Source: Corynebacterium mendelii (GTDB lineage Bacteria > Actinomycetota > Actinomycetes > Mycobacteriales > Mycobacteriaceae). Taken from it: a DNA stretch of 34,798 bases. Below, piece by piece: positions 22,401-29,842 of this stretch. Position 1 is the first letter of the stretch, and the number at the start of each line of letters is the position of its first letter. Position numbers and translations under genes: made by a program. The notes under the pieces are model-generated. The model was not told the DNA's origin. It was given only the letters and a program-made list of their open reading frames with translations, and ran no database searches. The stretch is taken from the NCBI RefSeq assembly GCF_017307055.1, contig NZ_JAFLEQ010000008.1:85025-119822 (forward strand), given 5' to 3'.

Positions 22401-22850
22401 GAAAATGGCCTCTTGATCTCGAAAAAGAACCTCGACGTCGGTAAGGACTATGTTCTTATCGAGACGAAGGCGCCCAAAGCCGACGGTAATGGCGGATTCG
22501 AGCTTCTTGCGCAACCGCTTAGGTTCAAGCTTGTCGGCGACAACGGAATTGAGATTCTGAACGGGAAAGCGGTGGACGGTGTTGTATCCGAATCGGCGTC
22601 AACATCTCCCTCGGATCCGGAGATGCCGGATAATACCTTCATCGCTCAGGGACTGGTCCCGCTGAACGACAATTCGGCGGCTGACGGCCCGAAATACTCG
22701 AAGATCACGGTCCGTGACCCACGCGCCATGACCCTGCCCCACTCAGGCGGTCTTGGTGAATGGCCCTTCGCCCTCGGCGGAATGGTCCTCATCGGAGCAG
22801 CCCTGATGCTGACAACAAGAAAGACTTCCGGGGTGCCCGTCCGGTCGTAA
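16473..22850 (+). CDS. Giant LPxTG-type surface protein, likely pilus tip adhesin
   Basis: The GTG at 16473 has GAAGGAG nine bases upstream and is preferred to the TTG at 16440. The product is 2125 residues. It has a basic N-terminus and a hydrophobic signal (about 18-45). Residues about 390-690 contain propeller-like strands (GLAWGPDGKLYAGSSTGNLYR). A series of DUF11-like beta domains then runs to about 1915, five of which end in A-C-x-P and contain a partner Cys: 850/881, 1221/1269, 1453/1506, 1684/1714 and 1880/1912. A CNA-B/prealbumin-like domain follows (KVLIQKTDANG ... YVLIETKAP). The sorting signal is LPHSG at 2088-2092 with a membrane segment and basic tail. Position first in a pilin-sortase cluster fits a tip adhesin. 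Codon use is AT-richer than the neighbours (26/60 G+C at 16681-16740), suggesting acquisition. Ligand unknown. Confidence 0.85.
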   Translation: MKRFDQKARHRAAVSTLTAAPVVLFAVLALIASIAFVGITARDSADAYIPADEYTQNGTGGKPKVTAVMTKPSVYKEDVKAVAGEENTFTVDYEGSVTFEGIEKNAGGEYTVIATASSKAPFIPDTSQLVVNEPENSSIEITEDAKQSNNTVKVYKISGVNDGTVSVKFTGTGKYGPDSGVTPKKATLIYGTINGNFVPSKDISLTKKEAKIWEKGKTEPEDRFSNPNVQSSCIANTKTKWELPKGGYLMDLKFADRTGGGIKFTKTASQILSEPDELNKIEISTEALDKATALNDDSTKPFYGDADPIVKEYPDARWVDSINWKYNPDVNTGEVWLKPGSTVTVYRQLTYTNCPNGEADRSNAYIASLEIGKNAVPIGDAAQTSIVTQGKYEKPKACEDLSFIEGGESDKGPINPGGNHYGQLISDPDNDNTFIRKNLGLLTKKSDAIAESDKTWLKGKIFYLEDHGQTDTLKYIDLSDPRHPQVEYSSEQPSVKEGTLGGENKNIPLAIDGNIAFDKDGVLWTFAHKGNELYLFSMNVAENATSWKSHGHVAGAGGGISAGANGRYGAKDLVFNEQGDLYWVHAPQGSKSAIYKIPGEKVRKADEDTVFRRANSVWKGDIESFGDIVMKGGAEQNDRIYGLAWGPDGKLYAGSSTGNLYRLEGLDTSSQEVSAYKMTQKKAEKNQRNFYAIGDMSSCSFGTPKEPTQTEFRVEKRAVDPKDGSVGKPGTQDKPVSTVKNKVDFTNGNQGTVRFVVTVSNVGNKAGTPGSLTDTVTIPNGFEAIGYRVTKNGSVTTEGTPAGTRFKIPLEKEGNNSGELKPQESVDYSIALDLKITDLQVVKEENKLECSETDTSGGAGFFNHVDLEGENESQKYDNDACVPGKIPPTAQLKLVKKIVDHEGKVVATGEGDATAFHLAASSIGDPSNSGGGGADSNRQSITAGVSAGISGDGKAPVEKEFATVAVGRYQLSETVADNQSEKAKKYRPFKNWACKNDGKVLTVGANGIVDVPEGGKVACEIVNAASQVKIQKFAFNPTEKSLVHLGDKTAGHAGKIVYLDGPHKSGVLEYLIVVDSLNTTTVPDTNIPTAINTGAIRERFELPDGLLWDYETNDKGELDKDSPLKATVTIAGRIPESTKVSFPRIRGVGESLWDESNKELTFTEKQLKAESGVTLTPGIQGLKKGQFVKFKVTIPVRADDSDPDEGGLTKFDKNAARLGKCTIDGASETKGQNDTKVVSDDSSGVINTVYLFDENENYSPNWRKDNVACVPVRLKKPYIRKNAFVPEDGLPHVGQAVELTKTSGEKPEFRNTLVYSIDVTWGEEDDSGTLTTGKVIDKFTMPDGLVPILDGEGALAEAGKVTVSIAKLPTGVVVSGWSEGELANGKSFSLAQTDDGRWKLDEELTASIKNLPANAPVQFKVEIPVAADMSPSNPEDTQSISKYESKKFDLAECMYASDENIQDGQNKIINDYAKGVINEVVLENEDQHYVVQKGIEELWRKDNVACIPVRLPGQWSVEKEAETFAVDENDVAKLGWENEGTPVKIAREGNTGKATAVYRITLENNGVNEQPFPGLTDEFVIPPGATVDPGSVEITEVDANGNPVEASDLVNGISKTVDASTLKIVLQPREERKIPAASNSEGSESTIPGNGSSQDENKVYFKVAVPVTIELNSEEWQQNNQLACQEGSEGSYTGGLPNKVTLNGGEQDDTSWACVPLEGDWKIRKLAKAAGETKEDGSRKVVWKKVGDTADNNAQGLTATYLIELTNTTGRKQTETPSFVDYAGASFLTEEQKDSDGLPDPGVQTPKVTMTMVYLGADKSAEGGKYVVGSATEGETVFAKHTVPSQLETIGSGESVFFRVVLTYTAAKTEAITDVIHDTCQENQKVTAKNLGIKNTVTMENDFDGESNNTACLPVTPGRKVLIQKTDANGTVLSANVTESMQFVICPADAMPQDSTICKEADRIDVGLVDTNGQNGENGLLISKKNLDVGKDYVLIETKAPKADGNGGFELLAQPLRFKLVGDNGIEILNGKAVDGVVSESASTSPSDPEMPDNTFIAQGLVPLNDNSAADGPKYSKITVRDPRAMTLPHSGGLGEWPFALGGMVLIGAALMLTTRKTSGVPVRS

Positions 22851-23041
22851 GACGCGGACAGTCAAACCTCGGTCCCCGTGAACCAGCCCACCCGGGCTGG
22901 AACACGGCAACGGGTAATCACTTAAAGAAACAGCGATTATCCTCAAACCCGCCGAACTGGCGCACACACGTTGCGCCAAGCGGCAGTCCCGGACGGGACA
23001 CTCTGGAAAACCTCAAACCCCAATCTGGAAGGAATACGGAT
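22851..23041 (+). other. Spacer between adhesin and major pilin with two hairpins
   Basis: CCAGCCC-ACCC-GGGCTGG at 22883-22900 and GGCGCA-N7-TGCGCC at 22959-22977 are small perfect stems without T-runs. The pilin ribosome site GGAAGGA lies near 23028. Confidence 0.5.
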
Positions 23042-25036
23042 ATGACTTCGACAAAGAAGACTCTCCGCGCCACTTTCGCTGCTATCGCGGCAGCAACCCT
23101 CACCATGACCGCCACCCCTTACGCGTTTGCGCAGGGCGGGTCAGGGGAAGCTTCGGCTTCAGAATCTGCTTCAACGGCGCAAGACAATGATGGAGGTGAA
23201 GGCCAGACCGCAGCAGAGGAGCCGACACCTGAAACAGTTGACAGCACTTTTGAGGAGGGCAACCCCAGTACGATCACCGAGGACAACGCCACCCTCACGA
23301 TCCACAAGCTGACCCCGGCGACCAAACGCGCGGAGGGGGATGACGGAAAGAACCATGGGCTGAAGGTAGACAACCCGAATGGATCGAAGCCGATTAAGGA
23401 TGTGCAGTTCAGCCTGTACACCGCCCAAATCCAGGTCAAAGGTCAAGGAGAGGTGAAAGCCATCGATCTGAAGACCAATGAAGGTTGGAGGCAGGCCAAT
23501 GCTCTGTCTGAAAAGTGGAAGAACCTGTCTTCAAAACAAAAGAAAGAGGCTGCCACCGGTTCCATTACGCTTGATAACGGTGACGTCTACACCTTCGCCA
23601 AGGCAGGTAAGTCCGTCAAAACCGGTGCAGACGGTACCATTTCCGCCGAGCGGCCGGTTGGTCTCTACCTGGTCGTAGAAGATAACGCTGACACCGATCA
23701 GGTCGTCATCGATCCCAAAGGCACCAATGAGACCATTTTCGCTACAGGCCTGGTGAAGGCGGACCCATTCATTGTTGCTCTTCCCATGACGTACCCGAAC
23801 GAAACGAAGGGAGATGACGCCGCCAAGGCTCTGACAGACTGGAACTACAACGTTCACGTCTACCCGAAGAACTCGAAGACTGACCTGAGTAAGTCCGTTG
23901 AGGACTATAAGAACGTCGGCGCTAACGTTCCTGAAAATGGTTCGAAGCTCACTTACAGCATTTCCTCCACTCTGGCTGAGGGATTCGTGAGTCCGAATAC
24001 AGATCCGATCCCTGAGGGCGAAAAGGCACTCACGGACTTCCAGCTGATCGACCCGGTCAGCACGGACCTCACCTACATTGCTGGCAGCGACAAGATCACC
24101 ATTGAGGGCGTTGAGGAGGCTCTCGTGTTGAACACGGACTACAAAGTAAAGGTGCTCGACGCTGCTGAAAAACCGACCTATGGCGAAGGCGATGACGAAT
24201 ACACGGTCGGACAATACGTCCGTATCACCTTCACCAAAGACGGCCTCGAGACGCTTGCTAACAACGGTGGCAAGAAGCTGACCTGGACCTTCGACGCGCA
24301 GATCAATGAGCTCAAGGTCGGCGACAGCGTCTATGACGTTAAGAACCAGCCGTTCATGGTTCCGCCGAACAGCTCCGAGACGAAAAATGACTGGGAGCCC
24401 GGTAAGGAGACTCCGCCGACCACTGTTCCCGGTAACGTCGTCGTCTCGAAGTACGGCAAGGTGACTATCAACAAGGTTGACAACAACACCAAGGAAAAGC
24501 TCAAGAACGCCGAGTTCCAGCTCTTCCGTTGCAACGAGGAAGGCAAAGTCACGAAGCTGGACGGCGACATAATCACGGTTGTCGACGATCAAAACAACGT
24601 TGACGACTACAAGCTGGCTGTCGGAGAGGATGATTCTTGGACCACTGATGATAATGGAACATTCACCATCTCGGGCCTTCAGCTGAATGACTTTAAGAAT
24701 GGTTCTGAAGCTGGAAACGTTCAGGAAGCTACCGCAAAAGCCCTCAAAAAAGGGGCTGAATGGAAAGATGTTTCTTACTACTGTCTGAAAGAGGTCAAGG
24801 CTCCTAAGGGATACAACCTTAACCCGCAGCTGATCAAGTTCCAGTTGCTGCACGGCAAGAATGGCAAGGCTGTGAAGACGCTTGAGGTTACCAACGTCCC
24901 CGAAAACGCCGGCTTCAACCTGCCGCTGACCGGTGGTAAGGGTGTTCTGCCGCTGATCGCCCTCGGTGGCCTGCTGGTCGTCGGTGCCGGCGGATACGCT
25001 GCTGTCGCTGCGAAGCGCAACCGCAAAGAGGCCTAA
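23042..25036 (+). CDS. SpaA-like major pilin subunit
   Basis: The ATG at 23042 follows GGAAGGA and gives 664 residues. The signal peptide ends near AFAQG (about residue 29). An acidic Ser/Glu-rich stretch precedes the first domain (ATLTIHKLTP). The pilin motif WNYNVHVYPKN spans 267-277, with Lys276 expected to accept the next subunit. The last domain is CNA-B-like (GKVTINKVDNNTKEKLKNAEFQLF), with the E-box YCLKEVKAPKGY centred on Glu584, which in the family promotes an intramolecular isopeptide bond. The LPLTG sorting motif is at 627-631, followed by a membrane segment and KRNRKEA. These are all hallmarks of the polymerised shaft pilin of Gram-positive sortase pili, here presumably built by the downstream class C sortases. 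Confidence 0.95.
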   Translation: MTSTKKTLRATFAAIAAATLTMTATPYAFAQGGSGEASASESASTAQDNDGGEGQTAAEEPTPETVDSTFEEGNPSTITEDNATLTIHKLTPATKRAEGDDGKNHGLKVDNPNGSKPIKDVQFSLYTAQIQVKGQGEVKAIDLKTNEGWRQANALSEKWKNLSSKQKKEAATGSITLDNGDVYTFAKAGKSVKTGADGTISAERPVGLYLVVEDNADTDQVVIDPKGTNETIFATGLVKADPFIVALPMTYPNETKGDDAAKALTDWNYNVHVYPKNSKTDLSKSVEDYKNVGANVPENGSKLTYSISSTLAEGFVSPNTDPIPEGEKALTDFQLIDPVSTDLTYIAGSDKITIEGVEEALVLNTDYKVKVLDAAEKPTYGEGDDEYTVGQYVRITFTKDGLETLANNGGKKLTWTFDAQINELKVGDSVYDVKNQPFMVPPNSSETKNDWEPGKETPPTTVPGNVVVSKYGKVTINKVDNNTKEKLKNAEFQLFRCNEEGKVTKLDGDIITVVDDQNNVDDYKLAVGEDDSWTTDDNGTFTISGLQLNDFKNGSEAGNVQEATAKALKKGAEWKDVSYYCLKEVKAPKGYNLNPQLIKFQLLHGKNGKAVKTLEVTNVPENAGFNLPLTGGKGVLPLIALGGLLVVGAGGYAAVAAKRNRKEA

Positions 25037-25449
25037 ACCCTCTTAGGCTGCAGTTCCGTTGAGGTCCTGTATGCCGAAAAATGCACTCGGACCGTCGGCG
25101 AAAACGTCGTCTATGACGACGCCGAAAGTTGACGTTTCGGATGTGCCGTGGGTTTGTCCAGAGTGAACCCGTTCCCGCCGGTTGTTTTTCACAACAACCG
25201 GCGGGCCCAAACTCTGGTGCCGGGTCCCGCTATTCAAGGGGAGGAACCGAAAGACAAAACCACGTATCCCCGAAAAACTTCACAACTGAACCAGAAAGCT
25301 GCCTTCTGTGGGTTCGCTTCAACTGGTGCAACCAAGTATCAAGAAAATCGGAAACGCGAACCGAAATAGAGCGCGGTTTCCCGGCAGCCCGGGTATTCCG
25401 GCACAGGAACTCTAACCGCACGGCGGCGACAGGATCACAAGCAACCACC
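25037..25449 (+). promoter_or_regulatory. Structured spacer between pilin and sortase genes
   Basis: Five stems lie in 413 bp. GCCTAA/TTAGGC follows the pilin stop. CGTCGTC-TAT-GACGACG is at 25105-25121. CCGAAA/TTTCGG is at 25122-25140. A nested structure has an outer CCAGAGT/ACTCTGG (25158-25164 with 25211-25217) around a perfect 13-bp stem (25174-25186 with 25193-25205, CCCGCCGGTTGTT). None has a classical T-run. Such structures could attenuate read-through or stabilise the pilin mRNA, giving more pilin than sortase. Confidence 0.55.
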
Positions 25450-27204
25450 ATGACAACGATCACCACACCGCGGCAGCGGACCACACCGCCGGCGCGTAAA
25501 AAGCGCAAGGATGTCCATCCGGCCATCCCCGCGTTTGTGGCACTGTTGGGTGTTTTGTTGCTGCTCTATCCGGTGTTTGCCACCCAGCACAACGATGTGG
25601 AACAGCAAAAACGTGCTAACGGCTATACGGTGACTGTTCAAGAAACCGATGGTGCGGCCCTTGAACGCGCGCTCATGTCGGCGGACAAATACAATTCCGA
25701 TCTTGCGGCAGGCGTTTTGCTTGACCCGTTTTTGGCTGATGTTGTGCCCAACACCCCGCAATACCAGGAATATCTGGCACAGCTGTCGGATTTTGATGCG
25801 ATGACACAGCTGAAAGTCCCGGCGGCCGATATTAACCTTCCCGTCTACCACGGCACCAGCGATGAGACCCTGAAAAAAGGCGCCGGGCACTTGTTCGGTT
25901 CTTCGCTTCCCGTGGGCGGTGACAGCTCGCACACGATTATCACCGGCCATACCGGCTTGGGTGATGCCACATTGTTCAACAATCTGACCAATGTGAAAGA
26001 AGGCGATGCGATCTACCTCAATACCGCAGGCCGCAAACTCAAATACGTGGTCAACGACATCCGTGTCGTCGTCCCCACGGACGTGAGTTCCCTGTCGCGT
26101 GAGCAGGGTAAAGACATGATCACCCTGATCACCTGTACGCCTTACGGCATCAACAGCCACCGGCTGCTGGTCAGTGGGGAACGTGCACCGCTGGATGAGG
26201 TGGATGAACACGTCGTCGACGAAGTCCCGCCGATCAAACCCACCTGGAAATGGTGGATGGTCGCCCTGCTGGTGGGTGCGATCCTGTCGGTGATTGTTGT
26301 CTCCGCGCTGATTATCCGCCTGCTGCTGATCAGGAAGAAACAACAGTCCGACGATACCGACGAGATCGATCAACTCGACGACCCGGTTGACGGCTACACC
26401 GGCCAGCGGCGGATGGATGACGACGGCTCCGGACAAAGTGTCGATGAAATCCTGGCCCGTGAGTTCGGTTCCTCCAACCAGACAAGCAAAGCCCGCGCCA
26501 GGACACGGGGCCCGCGGGCAGGAGCGGTGTCGGTTGCGAAAATCCTGGAAGCCAAGGCGAAAAAGAAGGCCGAGAAACAAGCTGACAAAAAGGCCAGAAA
26601 AGACGCCAAAGCCCTGAAAAAGCAGCAGGCTGCCGAAGAAAAAGCGGCACAGAAAGCCGCGAAAGCCGCCGACTCACCCGTCGATCAACCGGCCGGTCAC
26701 CCGTCGGCTGAGTCCACCTCCGGTGGCCGGGCCGATATGGGCCGGGCAGACAAGACAACAACTTCACCTGCTGCTTCGCAGTCAACTGATTCCCCGACTG
26801 GTTCGGCCGATAGGCCCGGAACACGGGCTGTCACCGGCCGGGACACCGGGCAGGAAACGTCGCCCACTGGGCATGGTTCCGATAGCAGGACATCCGGCCG
26901 AACCGGTCAAAAGAAGCCACCTGCGGCGGATACGGCATCTTCTGCTGTGCCCGGGAAAGCGCACAGACCCCCGGAAACCGGTGACAAACTTGCCGAACAA
27001 TCCCGTCCCAGTGACAGCGGCGGGGAAAGCCACGGTCCGGCTGATCCTGATGCTGCGGCGAAGAAAAAACCCGGGGCATCAAGCGATCAAGCGGAGGCCC
27101 TAGCCGAGAAAAATCAAGATAAACCCCGTGGTGGCCGCCACCGCATCGGGGATGGCAAGTCCCTGACACTGCAAGAGATACTGGAAAGGAGGAACAAGCG
27201 ATGA
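25450..27204 (+). CDS. Class C (pilin) sortase with long cytoplasmic tail
   Basis: The ATG at 25450 (MTTITTPRQR) gives 584 residues; the open frame extends upstream without a plausible start. The first membrane segment is at about 31-49. A lid motif DPF begins at Asp92. The catalytic triad is His167 (ITGHTGL), Cys229 (TLITCTPYG) and Arg238 (SHRLLVSG). A second membrane segment at about 269-294 (WWMVALLVGAILSVIVV) ends the usual class C architecture. The following 287 residues are not part of the family: a Lys/Ala-rich helix (about 365-410), a Ser/Thr/Pro/Gly-rich disordered stretch, and three S-V/L-x-x-I-L motifs at Ser330, Ser361 and 571 (SLTLQEILERRNKR at the very end). It presumably polymerises the LPLTG pilin. 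The stop overlaps the next gene's ATG by 4 bp. Confidence 0.92.
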   Translation: MTTITTPRQRTTPPARKKRKDVHPAIPAFVALLGVLLLLYPVFATQHNDVEQQKRANGYTVTVQETDGAALERALMSADKYNSDLAAGVLLDPFLADVVPNTPQYQEYLAQLSDFDAMTQLKVPAADINLPVYHGTSDETLKKGAGHLFGSSLPVGGDSSHTIITGHTGLGDATLFNNLTNVKEGDAIYLNTAGRKLKYVVNDIRVVVPTDVSSLSREQGKDMITLITCTPYGINSHRLLVSGERAPLDEVDEHVVDEVPPIKPTWKWWMVALLVGAILSVIVVSALIIRLLLIRKKQQSDDTDEIDQLDDPVDGYTGQRRMDDDGSGQSVDEILAREFGSSNQTSKARARTRGPRAGAVSVAKILEAKAKKKAEKQADKKARKDAKALKKQQAAEEKAAQKAAKAADSPVDQPAGHPSAESTSGGRADMGRADKTTTSPAASQSTDSPTGSADRPGTRAVTGRDTGQETSPTGHGSDSRTSGRTGQKKPPAADTASSAVPGKAHRPPETGDKLAEQSRPSDSGGESHGPADPDAAAKKKPGASSDQAEALAEKNQDKPRGGRHRIGDGKSLTLQEILERRNKR

Positions 27205-28163
27205 CAGCAGTCACCCGCAGCCCGGAGTCCGGCAACAAAGACACCGGGAAAAACACTGCCGCCACCGGTGGCAAACACCGTCGCCGTTCCCCTTTACGTC
27301 CCTTCATCATTCCGCTGATCGTGCTGTTGATCGGCATGACAGTGCTCAGCTACCCGGTGGTGGCCACCCAGTGGAACAACTACCGGGCGATGCACAAAGC
27401 CAAGGCGTACACAAAAGTCATCGACTCGATGAGTCCGGAACAGCGCCAGGCACTGGCGCAGGCCGCGGTCGCCTACAACGAAAACCTGACCGGTGTCGAC
27501 TACGACTTCTTCACCAAGCAGCCGAATATGAAGTCCCCGCAGTACGCCGAGTACCTGCAGCTGCTGGCGCAAAGTGACGCCATGGGACAGATCGTCATCC
27601 CGCCGATCAACGTGGATCTTCCCATCTACCACGGCACCTCTGATGCGACACTGGATAAAGGTGTCGGCCACCTGTACGGTTCATCGCTTCCGGTCGGCGG
27701 ATCCGGCACCCATGCGGTGCTGACGGCCCACACCGGTTTCAACGACCAGACACTGTTTGACAATCTGGACGAATTGGAAGAAGGCGACGAGTTTTTCGTG
27801 AGAACCGTCGCCGGGACCAACAAATACGTGGTGGACCAAATCCATGTGGTCCTTCCGGAAAGCACCGACGATCTGAAGGTTTTCCCCGGCAAAGACTTCG
27901 TCACCCTGGTGACATGCACCCCCTACGGGATCAACTCCCACAGGCTCCTCGTCAGAGGACACCGGGTGGATTACACCCCAGAGGTTGACGACGAAAAAAT
28001 AACGAAAACAACCGGCCTTGTCTGGCAGTGGTGGATGATCGCGGTGCTGGCCGCCATCGGATTGATTCTGCTTCTGCTGGTTGCCCTGATCGTGAAAATG
28101 AAAGTCGACCAGAAGCGGCAAGCCCGCATGTCTCTGTCGCGTTTTGAAAAGGATGGTCAGTAA
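27201..28163 (+). CDS. Class C-like sortase, second copy
   Basis: The ATG overlaps the previous stop (ATGA), implying translational coupling. The protein is 320 residues. The N-terminal membrane segment is at about 34-52. Catalytic residues are His177 (TAHTGF), Cys239 (TLVTCTPYG) and Arg248 (SHRLLVRG). A C-terminal membrane segment (WWMIAVLAAIGLILLLLVALIV) and a short basic tail follow. Where class C enzymes carry a DPF/DPW lid, this one has DYDFF at 100-104, so the lid is altered. It clearly shares ancestry with the upstream sortase (IYHGTSDATLDKGVGHLYGS versus VYHGTSDETLKKGAGHLFGS). It may add the tip or base subunit. Confidence 0.92.
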   Translation: MTAVTRSPESGNKDTGKNTAATGGKHRRRSPLRPFIIPLIVLLIGMTVLSYPVVATQWNNYRAMHKAKAYTKVIDSMSPEQRQALAQAAVAYNENLTGVDYDFFTKQPNMKSPQYAEYLQLLAQSDAMGQIVIPPINVDLPIYHGTSDATLDKGVGHLYGSSLPVGGSGTHAVLTAHTGFNDQTLFDNLDELEEGDEFFVRTVAGTNKYVVDQIHVVLPESTDDLKVFPGKDFVTLVTCTPYGINSHRLLVRGHRVDYTPEVDDEKITKTTGLVWQWWMIAVLAAIGLILLLLVALIVKMKVDQKRQARMSLSRFEKDGQ

Positions 28164-29057
28164 ATGACGAAGAAAAAGCTCTTCTCTTCCGCTGTGGCGG
28201 CGTTGGGTGCTACCGCGATGCTGGCCACCGCCACCACACCGGTAGCCGGTGCCGTTGAATTTGTCAGCGGCGAAGTGGTCGAAAACATGGTGCCGTCGAC
28301 CATTGACGGCACGAAAACGGTGACCTTCACCATTAAAAAGACCAAGAACCCCTCCGATGTGGATGACGGCTCTGTCTGGGTGACCGAGGGGGTGCCCTTC
28401 ACGATCAAGCGTGTCCCCGGTATCGACATCACCACCGAGGCCGGCTGGGACAAGCTCAAAGAGATGTCACTGGTTGACATCAAACTGGCCGACGGTGAAT
28501 CGGTGACGAAGAAAACCAACGCCGACGGTGAGGTGACCTTCGACAATCTTGAGCCGGGCGTGTACCTGGTCAGTGAACAGCAGCCGGTCGATGCTCCCGA
28601 CGGTTACCGTATCGCCACCCCGTTTGTGACGATTCTTCCCGTGGCTGACGGTGAGACGAAAACCTGGCGCTACAACGTCACCATAACCCCCAAGACTGAG
28701 CCGCTGGGCCGGACCAAGCCGCAGCCGGCTGAAACCCCCACGCCTTCCCCCACACCGCGTCCGACACCGACACCGGAAATCCCCGACGGATCAAGCTTCA
28801 TTCCGTTCCTGCCGATTATCCCGATTGTTGTCTTCCCGCCCGGACCGCCGCCGAAGCCGCAGCCGGTACCGTCCGTACCGCCGCAGCCGAACCCGGTTCC
28901 GCCGCCGCCGCCTCCGGCGCCGTCAACGCAACCGTTCAGGCCCCCGCTGGCCAATACCGGTGCCAACGTGCTGGGTGTGTTCGGTATTGGTGCACTGATT
29001 CTCATCGTGGGTGCGGTCATCGTGATTGCACGTCGTAAAAAAGACCGGGGGGTTTGA
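28164..29057 (+). CDS. SpaB-like minor (base) pilin
   Basis: The ATG follows the sortase stop with no gap; AAGGATGG lies upstream. The protein is 297 residues with a signal peptide cleaved near VAGA (residue 30). One CNA-B-like domain (about 45-180) has an E-box-like GVYLVSEQQP with Glu138. A pilin-like WRYNVTITPK ends at Lys177, a candidate acceptor lysine. A proline-rich segment at about 185-260 resembles a wall-spanning linker. The sorting signal is LANTG at 262-266 with a membrane segment and RRKKDRGV. Small size, a Pro-rich linker and an LAxTG signal fit the minor pilin that anchors the fibre to peptidoglycan. Confidence 0.88.
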   Translation: MTKKKLFSSAVAALGATAMLATATTPVAGAVEFVSGEVVENMVPSTIDGTKTVTFTIKKTKNPSDVDDGSVWVTEGVPFTIKRVPGIDITTEAGWDKLKEMSLVDIKLADGESVTKKTNADGEVTFDNLEPGVYLVSEQQPVDAPDGYRIATPFVTILPVADGETKTWRYNVTITPKTEPLGRTKPQPAETPTPSPTPRPTPTPEIPDGSSFIPFLPIIPIVVFPPGPPPKPQPVPSVPPQPNPVPPPPPPAPSTQPFRPPLANTGANVLGVFGIGALILIVGAVIVIARRKKDRGV

Positions 29058-29064
29058 GAAAAAA

Positions 29065-29129
29065 CAGCCGCTTCGATCCCATCCGCGTGACGGGTCAGCT
29101 CCCAGGCCCGGGATGTGATCGGGCGGCTG
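29065..29129 (+). terminator. Imperfect hairpin after the pilus operon
   Basis: CAGCC/GGCTG closes a long imperfect stem containing CGATC/GATCG and CATC/GATG, starting 8 bp after the minor pilin stop. An AT-rich stretch, but no T-run, follows. It is a plausible operon end. Confidence 0.45.
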
Positions 29130-29842
29130 ACAATTAAATAACAACCGGTTGGTGGAAAACCCGGGGTAAGCCTGGTGCGTCCATGCCCGTGCGGCCCGTT
29201 TCTGGGCGTGTCACACCAGTGGTGCGCACAATCAGGTGCCCGGGGCAAGACACGGGTTTGTTTTTCACCTTCAGTGGCTTATATGTGCCCACCAACCGGT
29301 TTTTCGGTGGCCCGCAGCGTTGTCCGCACGCTTGTGGGCCACCACCTTATTTCCCGTGACTCTTTTTTGCCGTGGGGTACCCGCGCGGCAGCGCCGACAG
29401 GCCATCACGACAGCGCAGGGGACACCAGGGGCGCTTATTGACTGCAGATTTCCCGTTGCAGCAAAAGAAAAGACGGAGGCCGTGTCCGGCGTGGGGGCAC
29501 CGTGGACTGCGTCGGTGAACAGAGTCCCCACCGTCAGGCCAGCAGGTGACCGGACCCGGTAACCGGTCACACCGTGGGGGGCCGGGGCTTTGTCACTTGC
29601 TTGCGAAGGGGAGTGGGCCTGCCGGAGACCGGTGGGAGAAGACGACAGGAAACCAAACCGGTGGCGGTATGGGTGTTATTCCGGCTGGCGTTTGCGGGTT
29701 CGTGGGGCGGGCACACGGCCGTCACACCGGGACAGTAGTCCAAGACAAGGAACCGGTGGCCAAGATTGTGTGGCCTCTTAACGGTGTGCGGCCGGTGTGG
29801 CAGGGCCGCAAGAGGGAGGGAAATGCCAGTTGTGGGCGTGTT
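29130..29842. other. Non-coding stretch between pilus locus and sigC
   Basis: I see no recognisable gene on either strand in about 700 bp. A small stem, GCGGCC/GGCCGC at 29788-29809, lies just past the sigC stop on the minus strand and might end that transcript. Confidence 0.45.

Noticed and set aside
23531..24853. 440-codon minus-strand frame in the pilin gene
   Set aside because: Antisense to a clear pilin with all family motifs.
25129..25449. N-terminal 107-codon extension of the first sortase
   Set aside because: It covers the hairpin region and has no start with a ribosome site; the homologous second sortase begins similarly close to its membrane segment.
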